Shown here piece by piece: positions 49,401 to 57,149 of a stretch of DNA of 64,000 nucleotides. The position numbers were made by a program, and so were the translations under genes. How positions within the stretch are numbered: position 1 is the first letter of the stretch; the number at the start of each line of letters is the position of its first letter. This DNA comes from Trichobilharzia szidati. Taxonomy: Eukaryota > Platyhelminthes > Trematoda > Strigeidida > Schistosomatidae. The notes under the pieces are model-generated. The model had not been told where the DNA came from and did no database searches. It saw only the letters and a list, made by a program, of their open reading frames with translations. The DNA lies in the NCBI GenBank assembly GCA_944472155.2, contig OX235271.1, forward strand, positions 44,775,991 through 44,839,990. The letters are read 5' to 3'.

Positions 49401-52400
49401 GTGTTCAGTTTCAGCTTAGTAAGGACCAGTAACTGACTGAATTCCCGACTCACTGTGGAACAGAACGGGAATTCATATTTCACATACTAATTTACGAGTT
49501 TTTTTGTACCACTTTTCTCCTGTAGCTTATAAAGTTATCTAAACTTTCGTCTCCTCCGCGGAGGTATAACTTTCCACCGAATTGCATAATACCAATGCCA
49601 CGTGACCGCATCTCGAAAATGAAATTATACCTGTATGTTTTCGTCAACTTTAATGGCTATTAGGCGTCACGCTCGCACTACTCATACTGCAAAAAAGTGA
49701 TTTATTTATCAAATGAATTCCTTTACAGACTTAAGAGCTACTGGTGAATGAAAGAACTAACGGGTGCCCATTAGTGACACCAAATAACAGCCACAAGAAG
49801 ATGAGAAACGACTATAATGAACTATTCAACCGTAGCCCGACTGCCGAGTGTTTGAGTTGTGAATTTCTCCTCACTAGTCTTTAAAAGAATTCAGGTGAAC
49901 AAACTAAGAAATGTTATTCCCTTGCACAAAAAGGAACAAGACATTTTCTTACATATTCTGAATTTTTATTAACTCACCTTATAAGTTCAACGTGATGCCA
50001 TTTAGAATCACTTACAGCATATGTCATCATTGCGTAACGTTGTGTACCACTTCCCATATCGAATGCTAAATAGAGATGACTTCTAATCAATTCAAACGCT
50101 AAAAAATCCACACCTTGTTTATTCGAGTTAAATAACAATAAACCGTGTTCTTGTGATGTTCGAAATGAAAACTGTAGACTGAATTTTTCATAGAGATGAA
50201 TAGCTGGATTATGCAAGTAACATTCAGCTTCTTTGAACGTTAGGAAATGTGATTCTGTCTTGTTTATTGTGTCGGAAGTAGTTGGCTTCAAACTCTCAGA
50301 ATGGTTTTGCACCGATCTGTGGGGACGGGGTCTAATGAATTTATTTATTTTCCTTGAACTACGTTGTATCACACCGAAATTATTATCTGAAATTCAAGAT
50401 AAATAATCATATTCGGTTATGTTTTTTCCTACACTCACTTTAAGGTAATTGAAAAGAAATGGCAATAGGTGCTAGGAACAATGCTTATGAAGAAATAAAA
50501 AATGACTACAACAGTTCCAACCTTGATTGCAAATTCGGCAACGCAGTGAAAATGAATCCACCTGGGATGTATAATTTTCGTTGAAATAGGACATAAGCGA
50601 ACAATATTATTTCTACTCAAGTGTTGGTTTGTAGGGTAGTAGGGTAGGTAGGTAATTACCTGGGGTTCTAGTGGGAAGTCGTGACCAGTAGGGTGCAGCA
50701 GGTCGGGTGTGAGGACAAATACTCGCCGAAGACATTGGCTAGCGGTCGCGCTATGTCGTGAATTGGCAGAAGTTAGAATTCATGGGCCATTGGATCAGGT
50801 CCCAGTGGTTTAATGGTATGCGAGCTCGCCTTGTAACCAGAAGGTCCTGGGTTCGAATCCCGGTGTGTGCGTACTGATGAAGAGTCCCAGACTAGATTGA
50901 AACAGCTGCCCAGTACTCCCAGGTTTTCCAATGGTTCTCTAACTAATGTCAGCTTATGATGAAATATTATTTCTGTTTAGACACGACTCCAGTAAACAAT
51001 TTTAAACATGCATGAGTATACTTATTATGATAAATGATCAACACATGTCAGCTGTTCAAAAATTAGAATTATTCTACTAACAACCTACTGTATAAGTAAA
51101 ACAGAAAAGCTTTGGGCTAATTAGGAAAGGACGAAAGAATCACAGCAAGTAAGCTCAATACTAATGGGGGTGGTGGTACTAGTGTACAAAACAAGTGACC
51201 CCTTCAGGATGAAAAAATCTCAAAAAACTGGATAACTCAGCAAATTAAAACTTAAAGGAGGCTGAGCAGCTTTGAAAAATCTCTTATTGTTATTCGCTTG
51301 GGTTCCGAGCAAATCTCCACTTTTCTAATTCTTTGCGCTCCTCTTTAGCTGGCCATAGTATTGCCCATAGTCCCTTATCCCCCTTTCATGCGATCTTCTC
51401 TATGTTACCATTAAAAGCTCATCTAGTTGTTTCCCATTTGGGTTTTACTCAAGACACTGACAAGCGATTTTAGTCAGTGTCCTCTCAGTGTATGTCCAAT
51501 GCATCTTCTTTTCTTTCGACATATTTACTGTGCAATTGGCTCTTCGTTTGATCTTCCCCAAACCTTCTTCATTATGGAGCCAGCGAAGGCAGCTGTTGAT
51601 AAATGTCTGAAGTCTGCTGGAGACGTTATTCGTAACGCGCCAGGTTTCTGACAGAAATAGAGGAAGTGATTTAACACATGTTGAAAATCCTGATTACGTT
51701 CTTTATGCCGAATGCAGATTTCCAAACTAAATTCAGGGTGGTGCATATCTGTCTTGCCTTCCCGATCCAGACTGATTTTGACATACGCATCCGTGTTGTC
51801 ACCTGCAGCTAAAACGACACTGACTGGATAAGTGAAGAAAGTGACGTCTTTCAGATTTCTTCTGTTGATAATGATTGGTGCTCTTTGTTGTTGGTTGGTA
51901 AGCGTCACCACCTCCATCTTCCCTATGTTTACGTGAAGTGCTGTCTTCACAGTCTGATTCTTCTGGCAACTTGTTGCTTTTCACCTACAAGTCTTCGAGT
52001 TTACCTGACATTAGACATAAATCATCCGCATTAACCATAACTCTCAGAGTCTTCTTGTCAGTCCAACGTATTCCCCTCTTTTAACCACCCACAGTCTACT
52101 GCGAAATCCAGTCCATCACAATTAGGAATATCATCAGTGATACAAGAGAATCTAGTCTTACTCATGCTTTCACTGCATTAAATGATTCACTGAGTTTACC
52201 GTTGTGGATCACTTGACATGTTACACAGCTGCTGAATGAGGTTAATAAAGATTTCGAGCACTCCATAGTGTTGAAGTACTTTCTAAATTACTTCGCGGTC
52301 AGCACCGTTGAAATAATTTTTAAAGTCGATGAAATTTAGGTTTGACTGACATTCTATTCTCCGTTTGACGATGACTCGTGGAGTTGCTTTTGATCTGCAC

Positions 52401-55400
52401 ATTATTTGCTCACCCTGAATCCAACTTGCTCCAATCTCTTCATTAACCAAAAAAGGAATAATCTCTGATGTTTTGTATAAGTCTCTTACATCCTCTAGAA
52501 TTTGCATTCTGAAACTGTATGGTTTTTAACTATTGCTTCCACTTGGTTCAGCTTTATACACTCATTTGCTTTCATCATGGAAAGTGTCCAGTTCTACTCT
52601 TACAACCTTTACATAAAAATTGTAAATCAGTATGAATTTGTCTGTAATGTAGATGATGGTAATGTAAATGCGAAATGTTTCATTATTGTTCATCACTGTT
52701 AGGGTTGGTGGAATTCTTCTGTCAGCAGTTGCTAACAAAGTTGACTTACACCAGAATAACAGTTGTTATCCTCAATCAAGAGAGTTTCATCAACCTACAC
52801 TTCAAATCTGATAACATTAATCACAGAAAAATCGGCGATACCTTTCGAAACAGGTTACTTATTATGAGTTATCTTCTCCCACGTGATATGTAAACCAAGT
52901 ACTTAGTTTTAACGTTGTTTAAAGTTCAAGACAGAGAATTTCATAAGTACTTACGAAACAGATCAGAACATAGTAATTTATTGGTCATATGTACATATAT
53001 TTTAGACGATTGGAGGCGATCAGCAGGAAGCCTTATACCTAAGTTTGGTGAAACTCATTACTCGTTATCAAGGCGTGTCCGAAACATTGAATGAATTCAT
53101 GTCCCTTCTGAGATTCGAACCCACTTCACCAAGTGCAGCCTGCAGTCAGAGACGTTACCACTGAGCTATTCAGCATCGTGACTGACCTCTTGTAGGACTG
53201 TACTGGATACGTCGATTGCACAGTAGTAACATGTGTGATGTGTCTAGACCTTTCTTTGGTGCAGACTGAATTCTATCAGTCAGCTTTCCAATGTGCGTAA
53301 CGAGGATTCGAATCTCAGATGGGACATCAATTCCTTCAAGTTTGTAGACACGCCTTGCTGACGAGTGCCAACTCGCAGGAAACCTAGATTCAAGGCTTCC
53401 CGCCGATTACTTCCAACTATATAATATCATCAAATCAATGTGCACCACGATGGCGAGCTACCTAGAGTGGTAGCCACAAATCAAAATATACATATATATG
53501 TATATATAAAAATGTTATTATATGCATAATATGTTAAATCCTTAATCCAATATTCACAATTTATGACAAGAATGGAATTTGATTACTCAGGGAGCCAAGT
53601 AAAAAAGTATGTGTAAAACCAAGCCCATATTATCTGCACAGAATACTTAGTATCGCAGTTAACCTACCTCGACATCTGTGATATTATTTTTTACTTATTT
53701 TTTTTATTACAGCTTGATTCCACGCCGTATCTTTTGGTGCAAGTATGGAATTTTCAGCATGGATATCGGTAGCCCAAATTTAGCAGGCCGACCATAGATA
53801 TTAGGTGTGCGTCGGCAGGGGATCGAACCCCGAACCATGTGCATGGTCGGCGAGAGTCCTAACCACTGTGCCGCTGACGCATAGTGGTTATATATTAAGT
53901 AGATATATATATTACATATATATTATATATTAAGTAGACTGTTATCTTTGTAAAGACTTTGTCTCATCCACTCTTTACCTAAAAATTACCCTCATTAATT
54001 CTCTAACTCCTATTATTTTTATGTGTTGTACTTTAAGAAATTTAACTGGTTTCAATCAAGATTACGTTGGTTCTCGGTAGAAACTTATTGGATTATTTAA
54101 ATTTATCTGTTTCCTTGTTTCATGTCCACTGACGATAAATCAATGTGTTATCTGCCTACTTGGAACATTTTGCGAAAATGTAATTTACGAAGCAAACCTG
54201 ACAAGTGTATGACTGATTTCAACTACCACAATTTTAAACAGATCAGAAGGTAATCAATAATAACTGGAAATTATAATTTTCATAAGTCTCGGTCTTGATA
54301 ACACTCACCTCACTCAAAAAGATACCTTCATCAGTTAGCCTACCTTAAATAAAACTGATTAGTTTAGCTTTAAGCTACAGAAGAAAGTCAGTAGAGGATA
54401 TTTCATGTTTATTCAAGTAGTAAACTATGCACACTAGTACAAAGGGATTAAAACTAATATTTCTGCAATAATACAGATCAAGTTAAGTTGTATGCCTCTT
54501 TCAAAGATAAATACTAATTTTTATTGTTACACACACAAATCGTAACTACAAAGTAGGTGATAAACGTGACTTACCGTAGCCTACATATATCTGTTTTGAC
54601 TTTAAACCTGTTCTATGTCTAAGCAAAATATTCTTGTAAATGTCGACTGAATCTTTCGGTGTCTGTTGAATAATCTAAACATTTAATCAAAAAGAGAAAA
54701 GAAAAATAACAAAGTAGTTCAACGATAACATTTATAAAACTACACTTCATTTCTTTCCCACAGAATAGAATCATCGACGGCATCAATTCAACCTAATACA
54801 CTTTTTATCGTCTAAAAATATTTTCCATTGAAACATATTTCCTGATTTGAAAAAAAACAGAGAAACAGTTTTTCTTCTTCATCTACAGTGTTTTCGTTGT
54901 GAATACTGATAATTTATAAAATATCGTGGATAAACGCTCTTTGAAAGAATATAAGAATAGTCTCTAAACCATGCTTAGTCTGGTAATAGCTCACACTGGC
55001 TGAATTTAAAGTTTGGCATACTATATTACTATAACATTATTATTGTTTCCTTTAATTCCTACAGGAACATAGGGCTTCAGCCGTGCGTCTGTATTGCGTT
55101 CGGTTATCTGCTAGAATCTTCACCTGGCTTCAAGTCTGCCTACACGTTTTCATCTCCTCTTCACATGACCTCCTCCAAGTCACCCAACTCTTGCACTGAC
55201 GACCAACTCGCCGCTTCCTATTTGGGTTTCACTCGACGGCTTGTCTAGTGATGTCACTTGATGGTTTCCTCAGAGTATGACCAGCCAATCCATCTCCATT
55301 TCCTTCTGCATATTTGTTTCACAGTCGGTTCCTGGTTGGTTCGCTCATTGCCAGAGATCTCTGTTGCTGATCTTTTCTGGCCGGCCATCTGATCTTGAGT

Positions 55401-56958
55401 ATTGAGCGAAGACAACTACTAATGAAGGTCTGTAGTTTGTTTGAGATGGTCTTTATGACGCGCCAAGTCTTTGATCCGTACAGTAGCAGTGATTTCACAT
55501 TGGAGTTGAAAATCCGGATCTTATTTTTGATCCTGAGTGTTGTTGACCTCCACACAGACTTGAGAGTAGTGATGGCATGTCTTGCTTTTCCGATTCTTGC
55601 TTTGATATCGTCGTCAGTTCCATTCGCCTGTAGTTGAAACGATGCTTCCCAGTTAGGTAGGTGAAAGAGGTTGTTTCTTTCAGGTTCCTCCCATTTATGC
55701 ACTGTTAAATGTAAGAGATTATCCTTAGGACCTTAAAACTGTTCAAAGTGGTTGGAGTAAGCTGAGTCTCTTTGATTCTTTTAATTTCCATGTGGAACAT
55801 ACGGCTTCAAGCTAGAGCTGTGAACTTTTGATTGCAGCTGTTTTATTTTTACAGGATAGAGATGTTAGCCTTACGCCCAATCTACCCTCTTTTTATCAGT
55901 CTTACTACAGTCTTGGTGTGGTTTATGGGATTGCGTCGTCCGAAGGTCAAACACCGGACCACATGCGTGGTTGGCGAGCATTCTACCGCTATTCTACGAA
56001 TGTATCAATTTGAGTTACTTTTTGTCGATTTTGTGTCATGTTGAGCTAAATTTGAGATTTCTTGAATTAAAAAATGAATTCCTTTGCAGTTTTCTACAAT
56101 ATCATTTCAACAATGAAAATGAAATTTAGATCTGTCATCCAACTACTTTGTGTAATACCCTTTTTTGAAACAGATTTGCTCAATTCCTGTGAAGTCAAAT
56201 TGATTTTAAGTGGCTTGAAACAAAGATTTTGGTTTATGTATACCGCTGAGTGAATACTCTGCAGTTCATTTGTGGAAGATGTTTTTGGAATTCACTTTTG
56301 TCCAATAGCAGCTAGGAAACATCTTTATTTTGTAATTCATAAACTTTACGGAACTAACAAATAACTTATATTCTAGCCTCAACAGATGGTTTTGATAACA
56401 CGTAACTATAAGTGTATCTTCTTCACACCTATAGATGAAATGATGACAACTTGACAACAACAGTAGATTAAAAATATTCAAAGTTATTTTGGTGTGAAAT
56501 GTGAACACGGTGATTTCGTAGGTGATTTACCCTGAAATAATTGTGTATTGATAATGTTTATACGAGTTGATCATGGATTGATACCAGTCAGAGAACCACT
56601 GAAAACCAGGGAGTACTGGACAGCAGTACGCGCTCACTGGGGTTCGAACCCAGAACCTTCCAGTTACAAGGCAAGCTCGTATACCATTTAGCCACTGAGA
56701 ACCATTCCAATGCCTCATGAATCCTAACTTCTGCCAATTCGTGATTTAGCGCCACCCCAAACAATGTCATCAGTGGGAAATAATGATTTGAATAAAGTCA
56801 TCTAAGTGTATTGTATTAGACAGTGGTCTTGAAAAACAATGAACAACATTAATAACAACTTTATTATTTCGTCTTACCTGAAATGGATTGGTCATATTTT
56901 CTTGTGTATGCGTACTGAATAAAATCTGACTTATAATAACAAGGATAATAAGAATCAT
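27489..56958 (-). CDS. Neurexin-like transmembrane receptor, 10 exons, complete
   Basis: I assembled ten exons by hand: 56878-56958, 54575-54674, 49978-50386, 48642-48837, 43944-44274, 40346-40629, 38384-38552, 37173-37268, 29225-29366 and 27489-28488. Every intron is GT-AG, all codon phases match, and the total is 2808 nt (935 residues plus TAA). Order of parts: signal peptide 1-19, linker, LNS/laminin-G about 108-282, EGF-like 343-370, second LNS about 373-571, Ser/Thr/Asn-rich stalk, membrane span about 704-726, cytoplasmic tail to 935. Sequons lie at N88, N102, N202, N267 and N289. The EGF spacing, GTTF-FG at the start of LNS-B, YYNGL near its end, and NYIS after the membrane resemble the LNS5-EGF3-LNS6-TM part of alpha-neurexins, synaptic cell-adhesion receptors. 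LNS1-4 are absent. A Caspr-like or other laminin-G receptor is the alternative. The exon structure is seen directly; the function is inferred from the family. Confidence 0.85.
29225..29366 (-). CDS. Exon 9: end of LNS domain B and stalk
   Basis: 142 nt, residues 556-602 plus two bases. It starts with VYYNGLLLNDLAAG, very like the last strand of neurexin LNS6, then a stalk. It is separated from exon 8 by the longest intron (7.8 kb), which is packed with transposable elements. The donor is gtaagt. Confidence 0.86.
29520..29815 (+). mobile_element. RTE LINE tail, strongly decayed, intron 8
   Basis: GCCTAACAAATATGCAGGAG and later words follow the order of the RTE tail at 2.6-2.9 kb, with many changes. 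It ends near TCTACTAGAAATGTAGGGAA. Confidence 0.6.
30905..31272 (+). mobile_element. RTE LINE, 3' end with AAT tail, intron 8
   Basis: Very similar to 2540-2910. It starts TTCGTTCTATACTGAAGATC and ends GGGAACAATAATAATAATAT. The peptide fragment KWRWIGHSLRRPLSDIARQA is readable in one frame, so this copy is relatively young. Confidence 0.85.
31900..32131 (-). mobile_element. SINE-C with exact 12-base target duplication, intron 8
   Basis: TTAAATTTGATT occurs at 31888-31899 and 32132-32143 and brackets the element. Head, body and LINE-like tail are as in the copy at 25952. It sits opposite in orientation to the RTE tail at 30905. Confidence 0.85.
32144..32850. other. Intron 8 sequence, no feature recognised
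   Basis: AT-rich; a short TAATAA run lies near 32630. No gene or repeat family identified. Confidence 0.35.
32850..33660 (-). mobile_element. CR1-like LINE, C-terminal reverse transcriptase end
   Basis: An uninterrupted frame from about 33655 to 32898 (about 250 codons) encodes the thumb and C-terminal region of a Jockey/CR1-type reverse transcriptase: SEVKYLGLILSSD, then SWILPILLYCSPLFFPGL, then SLFRRLYARTSK. It resembles the schistosome SR1/Perere CR1-type group. 5'-truncated, inside intron 8. The intact frame suggests a recent insertion. Confidence 0.75.
34070..34620 (-). mobile_element. RTE LINE 3' end, minus orientation, intron 8
   Basis: The plus strand starts TTCCTTTGGGTTCCGAG..., the complement of the RTE tail. 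The landmarks that follow are in the same order as at 41.97-42.5 kb, but decayed. Confidence 0.7.
34655..34805 (+). mobile_element. PLE terminus with hammerhead-like hairpin
   Basis: CTTGATATGATTATGAGC, a hairpin loop, GCTCGAAACGTCATCAG, then TATCAAAATAAAAT and CACAGTGCCCAAGTTTTAT. The order is the same as the right end of the element at 47.07-47.21 kb. Confidence 0.75.
34845..35100 (+). mobile_element. 3' end of the RTE-like LINE seen nested at 18.6-20.0 kb
   Basis: GATATGGCTCAAAAACATTC...CACAGATGCATTCAGTCT matches 19799-19850, followed by a similar 3' region that ends near CCCAGTCAGTCA. Confidence 0.65.
35101..36160. other. Intron 8 sequence, no feature recognised
   Basis: AT-rich, no frame or repeat recognised. 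Confidence 0.35.
36165..36875 (+). mobile_element. PLE fragment with GIY-YIG end and terminal motif, intron 8
   Basis: Readable: KRAFSAAELCCIF, then SLMCMYQFNCSCETNYTGRK (YTG replaces YIG), then SEHHPSWLSKE-stop, then EAFRVICCIPNN. The terminal motif ATATATAATTGTAGAGCC lies at about 36825. Decayed. Confidence 0.75.
37173..37268 (-). CDS. Exon 8: late strands of LNS domain B
   Basis: 96 nt, residues 524-555 plus one base. It contains KVIWLGHAP and VFRGYMTG, matching the IxxGG...FxGxxxG segment of laminin-G domains (here WLGH replaces the usual GG). The acceptor is preceded by a strong pyrimidine tract, and phases match exons 7 and 9. Confidence 0.85.
38384..38552 (-). CDS. Exon 7: core of LNS domain B
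   Basis: 169 nt, residues 468-523 plus one base. It carries ESGVVHLNYDMGGG, then PIDDGFYHRIRGYR, then IILEVD, which are the laminin-G core strands of an LNS6-type domain. The acceptor is tttag; the donor is gtaagt, phase 1. Confidence 0.88.
38815..39590 (+). mobile_element. PLE C-terminal end and 3' tail, intron 6/7 border region
   Basis: Readable: ILEHLIDFCHSVNPDHDFKIIYRI, then LRYRLLKTAEALAIHDC-stop-PELCVQKEYVQS, colinear with 24.40-24.60 kb. An untranslated tail with ATT repeats follows, ending in the PLE terminus ACGATTGTACAGCTTGATAA...GAAAAGAGTCTCTTCGC near 39520-39570. It lies in intron 6, just 5' of exon 7. Confidence 0.8.
39591..40345. other. Intron 6 sequence, no feature recognised
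   Basis: No repeat family recognised. Confidence 0.35.
40346..40629 (-). CDS. Exon 6: start of LNS domain B
   Basis: 284 nt, residues 373-467. It opens with VGTTFKFG, the neurexin LNS6-type entry strand, and ends with TLLFITSS then GDFIHLFL. I chose the donor gtatgt after CTG over an earlier GT because only this choice keeps exon 7 open. The segment between these strands (TFPTEDGVETEQNRSS) is longer than in typical neurexins. Confidence 0.85.
40900..41070 (-). mobile_element. Possible tRNA-headed SINE, decayed
   Basis: On the minus strand GGGTTCGAATCCTT gives a good B-box, with a degenerate head upstream (TGGATCATTGGCTTA). The body has no relative in this window, so the family is uncertain. 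Confidence 0.4.
41185..41372 (-). mobile_element. SINE-B, intron 5
   Basis: Complement of the 9851-10045 copy: tail complement TTATTTTTATTGTAGCTTG, body, GGGATTGAACCCCGG B-box complement, head complement ending CCACCGATG. Confidence 0.8.
41960..42655 (-). mobile_element. RTE LINE 3' end inserted next to or within a PLE, intron 5
   Basis: The minus strand carries the INGRDLKEVTSFTYLGSIV segment, then the common tail to TTCCCAAGAGAACAATAATAATAATA. The upstream border at about 42655 joins directly to a minus-strand PLE frame. Confidence 0.85.
42656..43030 (-). mobile_element. PLE endonuclease fragment, minus orientation, intron 5
   Basis: Minus strand: YQFSCVCGHTPPYIGRSNRA (CxC and YIG, with two extra residues between), then SVREHIPKWLGE and DVNSAFKVIYKN, where it is cut by the RTE copy. 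Confidence 0.8.
43031..43943. other. Intron 5 sequence, no feature recognised
   Basis: AT-rich; the frame at 43627-43818 shows no family features. Confidence 0.35.
43944..44274 (-). CDS. Exon 5: end of LNS A, cysteine-rich link and EGF-like module
   Basis: 331 nt, residues 263-372 plus one base. GCLSNFSINGLPP closes LNS A. A spacer with C295, C303 and C313 follows. The EGF-like module has C343, C349, C358, C360 and C370 in the order C-LNDGIC-x8-CAC-x9-C, close to the third EGF of neurexins. The usual first EGF cysteine is not in its normal place, so C313 or another spacer cysteine may serve. The donor is gtaagc, phase 1. Confidence 0.87.
44275..45185. other. Intron 4 sequence, no feature recognised
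   Basis: No repeat or frame recognised. Confidence 0.35.
45190..45520. mobile_element. Sm-alpha-type hammerhead repeat, two relics head-to-head, intron 4
   Basis: Minus-strand relic (about 45205-45280): a GTGTCCC-ACACAG-AAC stem region in the hammerhead position, then GCATCCTGGATTCCACCGCTAGTCACC. Plus-strand relic (about 45438-45515): GAGATCCAAATAGGATAAAG, then CACTGCTAGTTACCAACCA. Both keep the order and flanks of the schistosome Sm-alpha hammerhead (CTGATGA-stem-GAAAC, then CTGGATTCCACTGC), with damaged cores. Confidence 0.6.
46338..47210 (+). mobile_element. Fold-back PLE of a second clade with GIY-YIG frame, intron 4
   Basis: Inverted arms of about 180 bases: 46338 to about 46515, and about 46990-47172. 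Near-identical 15-mers flank the element (CAATCACATTTTAAT at 46323, CAATCATATTTTAAT at 47211). The open frame 46677-47042 carries NYIGQTSRSGVVRLSEHR, a GIY-YIG core of a type unlike the CxC-YIG copies; DCD just upstream in another frame may be the start of the motif. Reverse transcriptase is missing. The right end extends about 45 bases beyond the left arm. Confidence 0.85.
47226..48641. other. Intron 4 sequence, no feature recognised
   Basis: AT-rich; a short tandem GATGAAGTCT pair lies near 47770. Confidence 0.35.
48642..48837 (-). CDS. Exon 4: middle of LNS domain A
   Basis: 196 nt, residues 198-262. It continues the laminin-G fold: LQLYID, then DPLFIGGTSQ, then SYHGFQ at the end, which runs into GCLSNFSING of exon 5. 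This FIGG...FxGxxGC pattern is the signature end of laminin-G/LNS domains. The acceptor is ctag; the donor is gtattt, phase 0. Both flanking introns hold fold-back repeats. Confidence 0.88.
48898..49200. mobile_element. SINE-A head-to-head dimer, intron 3
   Basis: The left arm has lost much of its head. The right arm keeps the A-box-like GGCTTAGTGG, the B-box GTTCGAGCC (one change) and GGAACGAAACAGCTG of the hammerhead-like core. Both ends show the family tail (GATATCAGTT / CCGATTTCAG). Confidence 0.75.
49978..50386 (-). CDS. Exon 3: linker and first half of LNS domain A
   Basis: 409 nt, residues 61-197. The first part is a basic, Ser/Thr-rich linker with sequons at N88 and N102. The laminin-G fold starts near F108 and shows the typical strands SFRTSQEHGLLLF (134-146), DFLAFEL (154-160), DMGSG (170-174) and WHHVELIR (190-197). 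The donor gtgagt splits the final Arg codon. Confidence 0.88.
50640..50970 (+). mobile_element. SINE-A with extended 5' unit and best CTGATGA core, intron 2
   Basis: The 5' unit (50640-50790) is shared, in reverse complement, with 62480-62610. The head follows: GGTCCCAGTGGTTTAATGG (A-box TGGTTTAATGG) and a perfect B-box GGTTCGAATCC. CTGATGA lies at 50874-50880 and GAAA at 50899-50902, with a weakened stem between. Then comes the family tail. Confidence 0.8.
51295..52510 (-). mobile_element. RTE LINE, reverse transcriptase and 3' end, minus orientation, intron 2
   Basis: The tail complement starts at 51300 (GTTCCGAG). Further on, the minus-strand reading QSNLNFIDFKNYFNGADREV (a motif 3-type region) lies near 52290-52350, and AFAGSIMKKVWG near 51570. 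Many stops. Confidence 0.75.
53010..53435. mobile_element. SINE-D pair, head-to-head, intron 2
   Basis: The minus-orientation copy (about 53010-53210) has the head complement of AATAGCTCAGTGGTAACGTC and the B-box complement of GGGTTCGAATCTC. The plus-orientation copy (about 53285-53435) has GGATTCGAATCTCAGATGGG and the same body (ACACGCCTTGCTGACGAGTG) and 3' end (AAGGCTTCC). A complete single copy lies at 59250-59440. Confidence 0.75.
53692..53882 (-). mobile_element. SINE-B, intron 2
   Basis: Full-length minus-orientation copy, with TTACAGCTTGATTCCACGCC at the tail side and GGGGATCGAACCCC near the head. Confidence 0.8.
53885..53935. repeat. AT microsatellite
   Basis: Short TA-rich run (ATATATATTACATATATATT) directly beside the SINE-B head. 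Confidence 0.7.
53936..54574. other. Intron 2 sequence, no feature recognised
   Basis: AT-rich, nothing recognised. Confidence 0.35.
54575..54674 (-). CDS. Exon 2: extracellular linker
   Basis: 100 nt, residues 28-60 plus one base. The acceptor follows a long pyrimidine tract ending tttag, and the donor is G|gtaagt. Only one reading frame is open, and it joins exon 1 (phase 0) and exon 3 (phase 1). The segment is basic and polar with no recognisable domain. It is the least certain exon by content but is well supported by its splice sites. Confidence 0.7.
55045..55715 (-). mobile_element. RTE LINE 3' end, minus orientation, intron 1
   Basis: A frame at 55702-55319 reads through DDDIKARIGKARHAITTLKS, then FNSNVKSLLLYGSKTWRV, the conserved C-terminal part of an RTE protein. 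The plus-strand left end, TTATTATTGTTTCCTTTAATTCC, is the tail complement. Confidence 0.85.
55770..56010 (-). mobile_element. SINE-C, decayed, intron 1
   Basis: Tail complement TTTCCATGTGGAACATACGG, body words in family order (ACAGGATAGAGATGTTAGCC), head complement with lost B-box. Confidence 0.65.
56575..56765 (-). mobile_element. SINE-A with 5' unit, minus orientation, intron 1
   Basis: B-box complement GGTTCGAACCC, A-box complement in CCATTTAGCCACTGAG, then the 5' unit complement CTTCTGCCAATTCGTGATTT. It lacks most of the hammerhead-like segment (a deletion between GGACAGC and AGTACGCG). Confidence 0.75.
56878..56958 (-). CDS. Exon 1: start codon and signal peptide
   Basis: Codes 27 residues. 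Residues 2-14 are almost all hydrophobic (MILIILVIISQILF), as in a secretory signal peptide, with likely cleavage near residue 19. An in-frame TAG lies 12 nt upstream, so this ATG is the first possible start in an unspliced leader. The exon ends CAG|gtaag in phase 0, which fits exon 2. Confidence 0.75.
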
Positions 56959-57140
56959 GCCAATATTCTACAGGATACATTAGACATCATTTCTATACAT
57001 ATGTAATCATCTTTCAAAGTAGGCTAGAGTAGAGAAAAACAAAACAAATGGGATGTATGAAGCTCCAGTGTATCTTCATGTGCAGCTTTTGTAAATCTAA
57101 ATGAAATTACAATTAACGAAAAAAATATTCATAAAACATC
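56959..57140 (-). promoter_or_regulatory. 5' flank of the neurexin-like gene
   Basis: Position only: this is immediately upstream of the proposed start codon. No clear TATA box or initiator is recognised. The bases TGTAG just before AATATTGGC could serve as a splice or spliced-leader acceptor. Confidence 0.25.
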
Positions 57141-57149
57141 AGTTGTTAA

